Assembly (NCBI GenBank): GCA_964016885.1
Contig: OZ024744.1
Location: 28,708,608 to 28,772,607, forward strand
DNA length: 64,000 nt
From: Eledone cirrhosa
Taxonomy: Eukaryota > Mollusca > Cephalopoda > Octopoda > Eledonidae
Direction of reading: 5' to 3'
The notes below the pieces were generated by a model, which had not been told where the DNA came from, ran no database searches, and saw nothing but the letters and a program-made list of their open reading frames with translations. Of this stretch, positions 23,691 to 39,507 are shown in pieces; the stretch's first letter is position 1, and every line of letters begins with the position of its first letter. A program made the translations under genes and the position numbers.

Positions 23691-26600
23691 ACCATATACA
23701 TCACACAAGCAGGTAATACACACATCTTGGACCACATACAATACACAAGCAGGTAATAAACACCTCTAGGGCCATATACAACACACAAGCAGGTAATACA
23801 CACATCTAGGACCACATACAACACACAAGCAGGTAATAAACACATCTAGGACCACATACAACACACAAGCAGGTAATATATACATCTAGGACCACATACA
23901 ACACACATGCAGGTAATACACACATCTACGACCACATACAACACACAAGCAGGTAATACATACATCTAGGACTACATACAACACACAAGCAGGTAATACA
24001 TACATCTAGGACCACATACAATACACAAGCAGGTAATCCACACATCTAGGACCACGTACAATACACAAGCAGGCAATACACACATCTTGGATCACATACA
24101 ACACACAAGCAGGTAATACACACATCTAGGACCACATATAACACACAAGCAGGTAAAACATACTTCTAAGACTACATACAAAACACAAGCAGATAATACA
24201 TACATCTAGGTCCACATACAACACACAGGAAGGTAATACATACATCTAGGACCACATACAACACACAAGCAGTTAATACACACATTTAGGACGACATACA
24301 ATACACGGGCAGGTAATACACACATCTAGGCACACATACAACACACAAGCAGGTAATACACACATCTAGGACCACATACAACACACAAGTAGATAATACA
24401 TACATCTAGGACAACACACAACACACAGGCAGATATTATATATATCTAGGACATTACATACAAAACATAAGATGGTAATACACACATATAGGCCCACATA
24501 CAACACACAAGCAGGTAATAAATACATCTAGGACCATATACAATACAAAACCAGGTAATACACATATCTAGGACCACATACAAAAGACAAGCAGGTAATA
24601 CACACATCTAGCATCTCATACAATACACAAACAGGTAATACATCAATCCAGGACCACATACAACGCACAAGCAGGTAATACTTACATCTAAGACCACATA
24701 GAGCACACAAGCAGCTAAAACAGACATCTAGGTTCACATACAATGCACTTAAGAGATAATACATACATCTAGGAACACATACAACACACAAGCAAATAAT
24801 GCATACATCAAGGACCACATACAGCACACAAGTAGATAATACATACATCTAGGACAACATACAACACACAAGCAGGTAATACATACATCTAGGACCATAT
24901 TCAGCACACAAGCTGGTAATACACACATCTAGGACCACATACAACACACAAGCAGGGAATACACACATCTAGAACCACATACAACACACAAGCAGGTAAT
25001 ACACACATCTTGGACAACATACAACACACAAGCAGGTAATACATACATCTAGGACCATATACATCACACAAGCAGGTAATACACACATCTAGGACCACAT
25101 AAAATGCACAAGCAGGTAATAAACACATCTAGGGCCATATACAACACACAAGCAGGTAATACACACATCTAGGACCACATACGACACACGAGCAGGTAAT
25201 AAACACATCTAGGACCACATACAACACACAAGCAGGTAATAAACACATCTAGGACTACATACAATACGTAAGCTGGTAATACACACATCTAGGACCACAT
25301 ACAACACACAAGCAGGTAATAAACACATCTAGGACCACATAAAACACTCAAGCAGGTAATATATACATATAGGACCACATACAACACACATGCAGGTAAT
25401 ACACACATCTACGACCACATACAACACACAAGCAGGTAATACATACATCTAGGTCTACATACAACACACAAGCAGGTAATACATACATCTAGGACCACAT
25501 ACAATACACAAGCAGGTAATCCACACATCTAAGACCACGTACAATACACAAGCAGGTAATACACACATCTAGGACCACATACAACACAAAGCTGGTAATA
25601 CACACATCTAGGACCACATATAACACACAAGCAGGTAAAACATACTTCTAAGACTACATACAAATCACAAGCAGATAATACATACAACTATGACCACATA
25701 AACTACAAATGCAGGTAATACATACATCTAGGACCAATACTACACAAGCAGGTAATACACAAATCTAGGACCACATACGCCACACAAGCAGGTAAAACAC
25801 ACATCTATGACAAAACACAACGCACAAGCTGGTAATACACCCATCTAGGAAACTATACAACACACAAGCCGGTAATACACACATCTAGGACCACATACAG
25901 CACAGATGCAGGTAAAACATACATCTAGGACAACATACAATACTCAAAAAGATAATACACACATCTAGGACCATATTCAACACACTAGCTGGTAATACAT
26001 CCATCTAGGACCACATACAACACACAAACAGGTAATACACACATCTAGGACCACTTACAATACACAATCAGGTAATACACACACATCTAAGACCACATAC
26101 AATACACAAGCAGGTAATACAGACATCTAGGACCATATACATCACACAAGCAGGTAATACACACATCTTGGACCACATACAATACACAAGCAGGTAATAA
26201 ATACATCTAGGGCCATATACAACACACAAGCAGGTAATACACACATCTAGGACCACATACAACACACAAGCAGGTAATAAACACATCTAGGACCACATAC
26301 AACACACACGCAGGTAATATATACATCTAGGACCACATACAACACACATGCAGGTAATACACACATCTACGACCACATACAACACACAAGCAGGTAATAC
26401 ATACATCTAGGACTACATACAACACACAAGCAGGTAATACGTACATCTAGGACCACATACAATACACAAGCAGGTAATCCACACATCTAGGACCACGTAC
26501 AATACACAAGCAGGCAATACACACATCTTGGATCACATACAACACACAAGCAGGTAATACACACATCTAGGACCACATATAACACACAAGCAGGTAAAAC

Positions 26601-28452
26601 ATACTTCTAAGACTACATACAAAACACAAGCAGATAATACATACATCTAGGTCCACATACAACACACAGGAAGGTAATACATACATCTAGGACCACATAC
26701 AACACACAAGCAGTTAATACACACATTTAGGACGACATACAATACACGGGCAGGTAATACACACATCTAGGCACACATACAACACACAAGCAGGTAATAC
26801 ACACATCTAGGACCACATACAACACACAAGTAGATAATACATACATCTAGGACCACACACAACACACAGGCAGATATTATATATATCTAGGACATTACAT
26901 ACAAAACATAAGATGGTAATACACACATATAGGCCCACATACAACACACAAGCAGGTAATAAATACATGTAGGACCATATACAATACAAAACCAGGTAAT
27001 ACACATATCTAGGACCACATACAAAAGACAAGCAGGTAATACACACATCTAGCATCTCATACAATACACAAACATGTAATACATCAATCCAGGACCACAT
27101 ACAACGCACAAGCAGCTAATACTTACATCTAAGACCACATACAGCACACAAGCAGCTAAAACAGACATCTAGGTTCACATACAATGCACTTAAGAGATAA
27201 TACATACATCTAGGAACACATACAACACACAAGCAAATAATGCATACATCAAGGACCACATACAGCACACAAGTAGATAATACATACATCTAGGACAACA
27301 TACAACACACAAGCAGGTAATACATACATCTAGGACCATATTCAGCACACAAGCTGGTAATACACACATCTAGGACCACATACAACACACAAGCAGGGAA
27401 TACACACATCTAGAACTACATACAACACACAAGCAGGTAATACACACATCTTGGACAACATACAACACACAAGCAGGTAATACATACATCTAGGACCATA
27501 TACATCACACAAGCAGGTAATACACACATCTAGGACCACATAAAATGCACAAGCAGGTAATAAACACATCTAGGACCACATACAACACACAAGCAGGTAA
27601 TACACACATCTAGGACCACATACAACACACAAGCAGGTAATAAACACATCTAGGACCACATAAAACACTCAAGCAGGTAATATATACATATAGGACCACA
27701 TACAACACACATGCAGGTAATACACACATCTACGACCACATACAACACACAAGCAGGTAATACATACATCTAGGTCTACATACAACACACAAGCAGATAA
27801 TACATACATCTAGGACCACATACAATACACAAGCAGGTAATAAACACATCTAAGACCACGTACAATACACAAGCAGGTAATACACACATCTAGGACCACA
27901 TACAACACAAAGCTGGTAATACACACATCTAGGACCACATATAACACACAAGCAGGTAAAACATACTTCTAAGACTACATACAAATCACAAGCAGATAAT
28001 ACATACAACTAAGACCACATAAACTACAAATGCAGGTAATACACACATCTAGGACCAATACTACACAAGCAGGTAATACACAAATCTAGGACCACATACG
28101 CCACACAAGCAGGTAAAACACACATCTATGACAAAACACAACGCACAAGCTGGTAATACACCCATCTAGGAAACTATACAACACACAAGCCGGTAATACA
28201 CACATCTAGGACCACATACAGCACAGATGCAGGTAAAACATACATCTAGGACAACATACAATACTCAAAAAGATAATACACACATCTAGGACCATATTCA
28301 ACACACTAGCTGGTACTACATCCATCTAGGACCACATACAACACACAAACAGGTAATACACACATCTAGGACCACTTACAATACACAATCAGGTAATACA
28401 CACACATCTAAGACCACATACAATACACAAGCAGGTAATACAGACATCTAGG
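23691..28452. repeat. Tandem duplication of a 2,441-bp block inside the satellite
   Basis: 23,691-26,131 is repeated at 26,132 to about 28,450. Diagnostic variants recur at a constant offset of 2,441 bp (for example ACACACAGGA at 24,221 and 26,662). The offset falls to 2,321 by 25,591/27,912, because the second copy lacks about three units (120 bp) between. 2,441 is 61 units plus one base. Confidence 0.8.
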
Positions 28453-31400
28453 ACCACATACAGCACACAAGTAGATAATACATACATCTAGGACCACACA
28501 CAACGCACACGGAGGTAATGCATACATCTAGGACCACATACAACACATAAGCTTGTAATACACACATCTAGGACCACATAAAACACACAAGCAGGTAATA
28601 CATACATCTAGGACGTCATACAACACACATGTAGATAATACATACATCTTGGACTACATTCAACACATAAGCTGGTAATACACACCTCTAGGACCAGCTA
28701 CAACACACAAGCAGGTAATACATACATCTAGGACCATATACAATACACAATCAGGTAATACACACATCTAGGAGCACGTACAATACACAAGCAGGTAATA
28801 CACACATCTAGGACCACATTCAACACACAAGCAGGTAATACACACATCTAGGACCACATAAAACACACAAACAGGTAATACACACATCTAGGACCACATA
28901 AAACACACAAGCAGGTAAAACTTACTTTTAAGACTACATACAAAACACAAGCAGATAATACATACAACTAAGTTCACATACACCACAGATGCAGGTAATA
29001 CACACATTTAGGACCACATACTACACAAACAGTTAATACACAAATCTAGGACCACATGCAACACACAAGCAGGTAAAACAAACATCTAGGACAAAACACA
29101 ACACACAAGCAGGTAATACACCCATCTAGGAAACTATACAACACACAAGCCGGTAATACACACATCTAGGACCACATACAGCACAGATGAAGGTAAAACA
29201 TACATCTAAGACAACATACAATACACAAGCAGGTAATACACACATCTAGGAACACATTCAACACACTAGCTGGTAATACATCCATCTAGGACCACATAGA
29301 ACACACAAACAGGTAATACACACATCTAGGACCACTTACAATACACAATCAGGTAATACACACATATCTAAGACCACATACAATACACAAGCAGGTAATA
29401 CAGACATCTAGGACCACATACAACACACAAGTAGATAATACATAAATCTAGGACCACACACAACGCACAAGCAGGTAATACATACATCTAGGACCACATT
29501 CAACACACGAGCAGGTAATAAACACATCTAGGACCACATACAACACACAAGTTGATAATACAAACACCTAGGACCACATACAATACACAAGCAGGTAATA
29601 CACATATCTAGGACCACATACAACACACAAGCAGGTAATAGACACATCTAGTACCACATACAATACGTAAGCAGGTAATACACACATCTAGGACCACATA
29701 CAACACACAAGCAGGTAATAAACACATCTAGGACCACATACAACACACAAGCAGGTGATATATACATCTAGGACCACATACAACACACATGCAGATAATA
29801 CACACATCTACGACAACATACAACACACAAGCAGGTAATACATACATCTAGGACTACATACAACACACAAGCAGGTAATACATACATCTAGGACCACATA
29901 CAATACACAAGCAGGTAATCCACACATCTAGTACCACGTTCAATACACAAGCAGGCAATACACACATCTAGGATCACATACAACAAACAAGCAGGTAATA
30001 CACACATCTAGGACAACAGATAACACACAAGCAGGTAATACATACTTCTAAGACTACATACAAAACACAAGCAGATAATACATACATCTAGGTCCACATA
30101 CAACACACAAGAAGTTAATACATACATCTAGGACAACATACAACACACAAGCAGGTAATACACACATTTAGGACGACATACAATACACGGGCAGGTAATA
30201 CACACATCTAGGCACACATACAACACACAAGCAGGTAATACACACATCTAGGACCACACACAAGACACAGGTAGATAATATATATATCTAGGACATTACA
30301 TACAAAACATAAGCTGGTAATACACACATATAGGCCCACATACAACACACAAGCAGGTAATAAATACATCTAGGACCATATACAATACAAAACCAGGTAA
30401 TACACACATCTAGGACCACATACAAAAGACAAGCAGGTAATACACACATCTAGCATCTCATACAATACACAAACAGGTAATACATCAATCCAGGACCACA
30501 TACAACACACAAGCAGGTAATACTTACATCTAAAACCACATACAGCACACAAGCAGCTAAAACAGACATCTAGGTTAACATACAATGCACAAAGAGATAA
30601 TACATACATCTAGGAACACAAAAAACACACAAGCAAATAATGCATACATCAAGGACCACATACAGCACACAAGTAGATAATACATTCATCTAGGACAACA
30701 TACAACACACAATCAGGAAATACACACATCTAGAACCACATCCAACACACAAGCAGGTAATACACACATCTTGGACAACATACAACACACAAGCAGGTAA
30801 TACATACATCTAGGACCATATACATCACACAAGCAGGTAATACACACATCTAGGACCACATACAACACACAAGCAGGTAATAAACACATCTAGGGCCATA
30901 TACAACACACAAGCAGGTAATACACACATCTAGGACCACATACAACACACGAGCAGGTAATAAACACATCTAGGACCACATACAACACACAAGCAGGTAA
31001 TAAACACATCTAGGACCACATACAATACGTAAGCAGGTAATACACACATCTAGGACCACATACAACACACAAGCAGTTAATAAACACATCTAGGACCACA
31101 TAAAACACACAAGCAGGTTATATATACATCTAGGACCACATACAACACACATGCAGGTAATACACACATCTACGACCACATACAACACACAAGCAGGTAA
31201 TACATACATCTAGGACTACATACAACACACAAGCAGGTAATACATACATCTAGGACCACATACAATACACAAGCAGGTAATCCACACATCTAGGACCACG
31301 TACAATACACAAGCAGGTAATACACACATCTAGGACCACATACAACACAAAGCAGGTAATACACACATCTAGGAACACATATAACACACAAGCAGGTAAA

Positions 31401-34400
31401 ACATACTTCTAAGACTACATACAAAACACAAGCAGATAATACATACAACTAAGACCACATAAACTACAAATGCAGGTAATACACACATCTAGGACCACAT
31501 AATACACAAGCAGGTAATACACAAATCTAGGACCACATACGCCACACAAGCAGGTAAAACACACATCTATGACAAAACACAACGCACAAGCTGGTAATAC
31601 ACCCATCTAGGAAACTATACAACACACAAGCGGGTAATACACACATCTAGGACCACATACAACACACAAGCAGGTAATACACACATCTAGGACCACATAC
31701 AGCACAGATGCAGGTAAAACATACATCTAGGAAAACATACAATACACAAACAGGTAATACACATATCTAGGACCATATTCAACACACTAGCTGGTAATAC
31801 ATCCATCTAGGACCACATAGAACACACAAACAGGTAATACACATATCTAGGACCACTTACAATACACAATCAGGTAATACACACACATCTAAGACCACAT
31901 ACAATACACAAGCAGGTAATACAGACATCTAGGACCACATACAACACACAAGTAGATAATACATACATCTAGGACCACACACAACGCACAAGCAGGTAAT
32001 ACACACATCTAGGACCACATACAACACACAAGCAGGTAATACACACATCTAGGACCACATACAACACACAAGCAGGTAATACACACATGTAAGACCACAT
32101 ACAACACAGAAGCAGGTAAAACATACATCTCAGACTACATACAATACACAAGCAGGATATACATAGATCTACGACCACATGCAACACACTAGCTGGTAAT
32201 ACATCCATCAGGGACCACATAGAAGACACACAAAGGTAATACATACATCTACGACCAAATACAATACACACTCAGGTAATACACAGTCACCAAGGAACAC
32301 ATATAACAAACAAGCAGGTAACACATACATCTGAGACAACATACAACACACAAGCCGGTAATTCACACATCTACGACCACATGCAATTCACAAGCAGGTA
32401 ATACCCACATCTAGTATCACATACAACACAAAAGTAGATAATACATACATCTAAAACTACATACAGCACACAAGCAGGTAATACACACATCTAGGACCAC
32501 ATAAAACACACAAGCAGGTAATACATACATCTAGGACGTCATACAACACACACGTAGATAATACATACATCTAGGACTACATACAACACATAAGCTGGTA
32601 ATACACACCTCTAGGACCAGCTACAACACACAAGCAGGTAATACATACATCTAGGACCTTATGCAATACACAATCAGGTAATACACACATCTAGGACCAC
32701 GTACAATACACAAGCAGGTTATACACACATCTAGGACCACATACAACACACAAGCAGGTAATACACACATCTAGGACCACATGAAACACAGAAACAGGTA
32801 ATACACACATCTAGGACCACATATAATACACAAGCAGGTAAAACTTACTTTTAAGACTACATACAAAACACAAGCAGATAATACGTACAACTAAGATCAC
32901 ATACACTACAGATGCAGGTAATACACACATTTAGGAACACATACTACACAAACAGTTAATACACAAATCTAGGACCACATACAATAGACAAGCAGGCAAT
33001 ATATACATCTAGGATGTCATAAAGCACACCAGCAGTTAATACACACATCTAGGACCACATGCAACACACAAGCAGGTAAAACACACATCTAGGACAAAAC
33101 ACAACACACAAGCAGGTATTACACCCATCTAGTAAACTATACAACACACAAGCCGGTAATACACACATCTAGGACCACATACAACACACAATCAGGTAAT
33201 ACACACATCTAGGACCACATACAGCACAGATGCAGGTAAAACATACATCTACGACAACATACAACACACAAGCCGGTAATACACACATCTAGGACAACAT
33301 ACAATACACAAGGAGGTAATACACACATCTAGGAACACATTCAACACACTAGCTGGTAATACATCCATCTACGACCACATAGAACACACAAACAGGTAAT
33401 ACACACATCTAGGACCACTTACAATACACAATCAGGTAATACACACACATCTAAGACCACATACAATACACAAGCAGGTAATACAGACATGTAGGACCAC
33501 ATACAACACACAAGTAGATAATACATACATCTAGGACCACTTACAATACACAATCAGGTAATACACACACATCTAAGACCACATACAATACACAAGCAGG
33601 TAATATAGACATCTAGGACCACATACAACACACAAGTAGATAATACACACATCTAGGACCACACACAACGCACAAGCAGGTAATACATACATCTAGGACC
33701 ACATACAACACATAAGCTGGTAATACACATATCTAGGACCATATACAACACACAAGCAGGTAATACACACATGTAGGACCACATACAACACAGAAGCAGG
33801 TAAAACATACATCTCAGACTACATACAATACACAAGCAGGATATACATAGATCTAGGACCACATGCAACACACTAGCTGGTAATACATCCATCTGGGACC
33901 ACATAGAAGAGACACACAGGTAATACACACATCTACGACCAAATACAATACACACTCAGGTAATACACAATCGGCAAGGAACACATATAACAAACAAGCA
34001 GGTAACACATACATCTGAGACAACATACAACACACAAGCCGGTAATTCACACATCTACGATCACATGCAATTCACAAGCAGTTAGTACACACATCTAGGA
34101 CCACGTATAACACAAAAGTAGATAATACATACATCTAAAACGACATACAGCACACAAGCAGGTAATACACACATCTAGGACCACATAAAACACACAAGCA
34201 GGTAATACATATATCTAGGACGTGATACAACACACACGTAGATAATACATACATCTAGGACTACATACAACACATAAGCTGGTAATACACACCACTAGGA
34301 CCAGCTACAACACACAAACAGGTAATACGTACATCTAGGACCATATACAATACACAATCAGGTAATACACACATCTAGGAACACATACAACACACAAGCA

Positions 34401-37400
34401 GGTGATACACACATCTAGGATCACATCCAATACACAAACAGGTAATGCATACATCTAGGACCACATACAACACACAAGCAGGTAATACACACATGTAGGA
34501 CCACATAAAAGACGCAAGCAGGTAATACACACATCTAGGTTCACATACAATACACAAACAGGTAATACATACATCTAGGAACACATAGAACACACAAACA
34601 GGTAATACACACATCTAGAACCACATACACTACACGATCAGTTAATACACACACATCAAGAAACACATACAACAAACAAGCAGGTTACACATACATCTAA
34701 GACAACATACAACACGCAAGCAGGTAATTCACACATCTAGGACCACATACAACACGCAAACAGGTAATATATACATCTAGGACCACATACAACACAAAAG
34801 TAGATAATAAAACATCTAGGACTACATACCACACACAAGCAGGTAATACATACATCTAGGACCACATACAACACACAAGTAGGTAATACACACATTTAGG
34901 ATCACATACAATACACGGGCAGGTAATACACACATCTAGGCACACATACAACACACAAGCAGGTAATACACACATCTAGGACCACATACAACACAGAAGT
35001 AGATAATACATACATCTAGGACCACACGCAACACACAGGCAGATAATACATTCATCTAGGACCACATACAAAACTTAAGCTGGTAATACACACATATAGG
35101 ACCACCTACAACACACAAGCAGGTAATAAATACATCTAGGACCAAATACAATACAAAACCAGGTAATACACACATCTAGCACCACATACAAAACACAAGC
35201 AGGTAATACACACATATCGCATCACATACAATACACAAACAGCTAATACATATATCTAGGATCACAGACAACACACAAGCAGGTAATACATACATCTAGG
35301 ACCACTTACAACACACACGCAGGTAATACATAGATCTAAGACCACATACAACACACAAGCAGGTAATACACACATCTAGGATCACATACAATAAACAAAC
35401 AGGTAATACACACATCCAGGACCACATACAACACACAAGCAGGTAATACACACATCTAGGAACATTTACAACACACAAGTAGATAATACATACATATAGG
35501 CCACCTACAACACACAAGCAGGTAATACACACATCTTAGACCACATACAATACACAAGCAGGTAATACATACATCTAGTTCACATAGAAGACACAAGCAT
35601 GAAATACACACAATTAGGACCACATACAACACACAAGCAGGTAATACATACAACTAGGACAACATACAACACACAAGCAAGTAATGCATACATCTACGAC
35701 CAGATACAACACACAAGCAGGTAATACACACATCTAGGACCGCATACAACACACAAGCAGGTAATACATACAGCTAAGACCACATACATCGCAGAAACAG
35801 GTAATACACACATCTAGGACAACATACAACACACCAGCAGGTAATACACATATCTAGGACCACATACAACACACAAGCAGGTAATAAACACAAGTAGGAC
35901 CAAACACAGCACCCATGTAGGTAATACATACATCTAGGACGACATACAACACACAAGCAGGTAAAATATACATCTGAGACTACATACAACACACAAACAG
36001 GTAATACAACAATCTAGGCCAATACACAATACACAAAGAGGTAATATATACAACTAGGTTCACATACAACACACAAGTAGGTGATGCATAGATCTAGGAC
36101 CACATACAACACAAAAGCAGCTATTACACATATCTAGGATCACATTCACTACACAAACAGGTAATACATATAACTAGGACTACATACAACACACAAGCAG
36201 CTAATACATACATCTAGGACCACATATAACCCACAAGCAGGTAATACATACATGTAGGACCACATACAACAAACAAGCAGGTAATACATACATCTAGTAC
36301 AACATACAACACACAAGCTGGTAATACATACATCTAGGACCTCATACATCAAGCAAGAATGTAATACATACAACTAAGACCATACACATCAGAGAAACAG
36401 GTAATACACACATATTGGACCACATACAACACACAAGCAGGTAATACATACATCTAGGACCAAATACAACACAGAAGCTGGTAATACATACATCTAGGAT
36501 CACATATAGCACGCAAGCAAGCAATATATACATCTAGGACAACATACAACACAACAGCAGGTAATACATACATCTAGGACCATATACAATACACTAAAAG
36601 TTAATACATACATCTAGGAACACATACATCAGAGAAGCAGGTAATATCCACATCTAGGACCACATACAATACACAAGCTGGTAACACACACATGTAGGAT
36701 CACATACAGCACACATGCAGGCAATATATATATCTAGTACAACATACAACACACCAGCAGGTAATACACATATCTAGGACCACATACAACTCACAATCAG
36801 GTAATGCACACATCTAGGACCACATACATCACACAAGCAGGAAAAATATACATCACACAAGCAGGTAAAATATACATCTCAGACTACACACAACACACAA
36901 ACATTTAATACACACATCTAGGCCAATATGCAATACACAAAGAGGTAATACATACAACTAGGTTCACATACAACACACACGCAGGTGATGCATAGATCTA
37001 GGATCGCATACAACACACAAGCAGGTAAAACATACATCTAGGACCACATACAGCACACAAGCAGGCAATAAATTCATCTAGGACCGCGTTCAGCACACCA
37101 GTATGTAATACACACATCTAGCATCACATACAATACACAAACAGGTAATACATACCTCAAGGAACACATATAACACACAACCAGTTAATGCATACATGTA
37201 GGACCACATACAATACACAAGTAGATAACACATGCATGTAGGACCACATACAACACACAAGCTGGTAATACATACATCTAGGACCTCATACAACAACCAA
37301 GCATGTAATACATACAACTAAGACCACACACATCAAAGAAACAGGTAATACACACATCTAGCACCACATACAACACACAAGCAGGTAAAACACACATCTA

Positions 37401-39507
37401 GGACCACATACAGCACACAAGCAGGCAATATATTCATCTAGGACCGCATTCAGCACACCAGCATGTAATACACACATATAGGACGACATACAACACACAA
37501 GCTAGTAATACATACATCTAGGACAACAGAAAACACACAAGCAAGTAAAACACACATGCTGTACCACATACAACACACAAGCAGGTAATACACACATCCA
37601 GGTTCACATACAATACACAAACAGTTAATACACACATCTAGGAATACATACATCAGAGAAGCAGGAAGTACACATATCTAGGACCACATACAACTCACAA
37701 TCAGGTAATGCACACATCTAGGACTACATACATCACACAAGCAGATAATACATACATCTAGGACCACATACAACACACAAGCAGGTAATACACACATCTA
37801 GGATCACATTGAATACACAAACAGGTAATACATATATCTAGGACTACATACAACACACAAGCAGGTAATACATACATCTAGGACCACATACAACACACAA
37901 GCAGGCAATAGATACATCTAAGACCACATACAACACACAAGCAGGTAATATAGACATCTAGCATCACATAAAATACACAAACAGGTAATACACATCTAGG
38001 ACCACATACAATACAGAAACAGGTAATATATACGTCTACGAACACATATAACACACAACCAGGTAATACATACATGTAGGACCACATACAACACACAAGC
38101 AGGTAATACATATATCTAGGACCACATACAACACACAAGCTGGTAATACATACATCTAGGACCTCATACAACAAGCAAGCATCTAATACATACAACTAAG
38201 ACCACACACCTCAGTGAAACAGGTAATACACACATCTAGTCCAATATACAATACACAAGCAGGTAATACATACAACTAGGTTCACGTACAACACTCAAGC
38301 AGGTGATGCATACATCTAAGACCACATAAAACACGCAAGTATATAATACACACATCGAAGACCACATACAACACACAAGCAGGTAATACACACATCTAGG
38401 ATCACATACAATACACAAACAGGTAATACATACATCCAGGACTACATACAACATACAAGCTGGTAATACATACATCTAGGACCTCATACAACAAGCAAGC
38501 AGGTAATACATACAACTAAGACCACACATCAGAGAAGCAGGTAATACACACATCTATGACCACATACAATACACATGCAGGTAAAACACACATCTAGGAC
38601 CATATACAAGACGTTAGCTGGTAATACATACATCTAGGACCACATAGAACACACAAACAGGTAATATATACATCTGGCACCACATACAACACACACGCAG
38701 GTAATATATAGATCAAAGACCACATACAACACACAAGCGGTTAATACATACATCTAGGACCACATACAACACACAAGCAGGTAATACATACATCAAGGAG
38801 CACTTAGAATACACAAACAGGTAATACACACATCTAGGACCACATACAACACACAATCAGTTAATACACACAAATCAAGGAACACATACAACAGACAAGC
38901 AGGTAATATTTTCATCTAGGACCACATACAACACAAAAGTAGATAATAATACATCTAGGACCACATACAACACATAAGCAGGTCATACATACATGTCGGA
39001 CCACATGCAACACAGAAGCAGGTAATACGTACATCTAGGAACACATACAACACAGAAGCAGGTAATACATTCATCTAGGACCATAGAAAATACACAAGCA
39101 GGCAATTCACACATCTAGGTTCACATACAATACACAAACAGGTAATACATACATCTAGGAACGCATACAACACACAACCAGGTAATACACACATCTAGGA
39201 CCACATACAACACACAAGCAGATAATACATACATCTAGGACCACACACAACACACAAGCAAGTAATACATACATCTAGGACCACTTACAACACAGAAGCA
39301 GGTAATACACACATCTAGTTACACATACAATACACAAGCAGGTTACACACACATCTAGGACCACGTTCAGCACACTAGCTGGTAATACATACATCTAGGA
39401 ACACATAGAACACACAAACAGGTAATACACACATCTAGGACAACATTAAATACACAAGCACACAATTCACACATTTAGGTTCACATACAATACACAATCA
39501 GGTAATA

